Shown here: positions 5,281-5,476 of the stretch, in pieces
Position numbering within the stretch: position 1 is the stretch's first letter
Layout of the letters: every line of letters starts with the position of its first letter
NCBI GenBank assembly: GCA_013202635.1
Contig: JABMRO010000696.1
Span: 1-5,476 of the forward strand
Length of the DNA stretch: 5,476 nt
Source: Planctomycetota bacterium
GTDB taxonomy: Bacteria > Planctomycetota > Phycisphaerae > Sedimentisphaerales > Anaerobacaceae
Reading direction: 5' to 3'
Notes under the pieces: model-generated
The model's input: the letters and a program-made list of their open reading frames with translations, nothing else
Databases searched by the model: none
Told to the model about the DNA's origin: nothing
Translations under genes and position numbers: made by a program

Positions 5281-5476
5281 ATAAATCCTGAAACCAATTG
5301 GTGAGTGGTTAATTGGTTATCAAGAAAGTGCCTAAAGTGAGCTAAAGCGAGCTAAAGTGCCTAAAGTGAGCTAAAGTAAAAAAACAAACAACTTTAGGCA
5401 CTCCAAACTTTAGGCACTTCGAACTTCCGTTCACTTATTCTTTACTGTCAGAAATAAGAAGGCCGTACATAAATGC
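5281..5476. other. Repeat-rich region downstream of fliK
   Basis: No gene is contained here. It begins with a palindrome, ACCAATTGGT (5293-5302), followed by GGTTAATTGGTTAT, which resembles the ATTGGTTA type of low-complexity intergenic repeat. The array at 5325-5419 follows. Near the right edge an AGAAGG (5457-5462) lies about 10 bases before an ATG at 5473-5475, which could open the next plus-strand gene. By gene order elsewhere this might be flgD, but nothing of the protein is visible. No classical terminator is seen after fliK. Confidence 0.5.
5325..5419. repeat. CTAAAGTG-type short repeat array with inverted copies
   Basis: On the plus strand, 9- and 10-base units AGTGCCTAA, AGTGAGCTAA and AGCGAGCTAA follow one another. 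They form a 23-base exact direct repeat (5325-5347 and 5354-5376, period 29). After an A-rich spacer at 5378-5390, two inverted copies ACTTTAGGCACT appear at 5391-5402 and 5407-5418. The copies nest: 5326-5338 pairs with 5407-5419 (13 bp) and 5356-5367 pairs with 5391-5402 (12 bp). The array lies just after fliK and could fold in the transcript. It resembles short repeats that I recall from Phycisphaerae-type genomes. Confidence 0.8.

Noticed and set aside
5325..5419. CRISPR array
   Set aside because: Units are only 9-10 bases with no unique spacers, and some copies are inverted.
5473..5476. Start of a downstream gene (perhaps flgD)
   Set aside because: An ATG with a fair ribosome-binding site is present, but only one codon is in the window, so no coding feature is supported.

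Overview
The window is a flagellar basal-body locus from a Gram-negative-type bacterium. Four genes (flgB, flgC, fliE, fliF, in transcription order) lie on the minus strand. The hook-length control gene fliK lies on the plus strand and diverges from them. Base composition is moderate. Intergenic DNA carries several small repeat families: a twin-hairpin palindrome of the GGCACGGGCTTCCAGCCCGTG type, and CTTTAGGCACTTTAG-type short repeats. From memory these recall Planctomycetota (Phycisphaerae-like) and related environmental genomes. This taxonomic placement is an inference, held with low to moderate confidence.

Layout: 1-163 is a non-coding left edge with a repeat-like segment at 24-114. 164-1669 is fliF, the MS-ring protein. 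1724-2077 is fliE, the rod/MS-ring adaptor. 2094-2495 is flgC and 2602-2964 is flgB, both proximal rod proteins. The flgB-flgC gap holds a 54-bp palindromic element at 2527-2580. 2965-3399 is a 435-bp divergent control region. 3400-5280 is fliK. 5281-5476 is a repeat-rich tail, possibly ending at the first codon of another gene.

The products act in one assembly. FliF forms the membrane ring that houses the export gate. FliE joins that ring to the rod, and FlgB and FlgC build the proximal rod. FliK is exported to measure the hook and switch export specificity.

The most notable regulatory feature is a back-to-back pair of textbook sigma-54 promoters. One faces flgB (TGGCAC-N5-TTGCA, minus strand, 3014-3029) and one faces fliK (TGGCAC-N5-TTGCT, plus strand, 3353-3368). 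The DNA between them contains a perfect 15-bp palindrome (3236-3250) and a 13-bp one (3211-3223), at distances typical of sigma-54 enhancer sites. This suggests that one activator switches on rod/MS-ring and hook-control genes together. I see no wholly new protein system; the coding content is recognisable flagellar genes. The interest lies in the promoter architecture, the intergenic repeats, and the absence of fliG directly after fliF.
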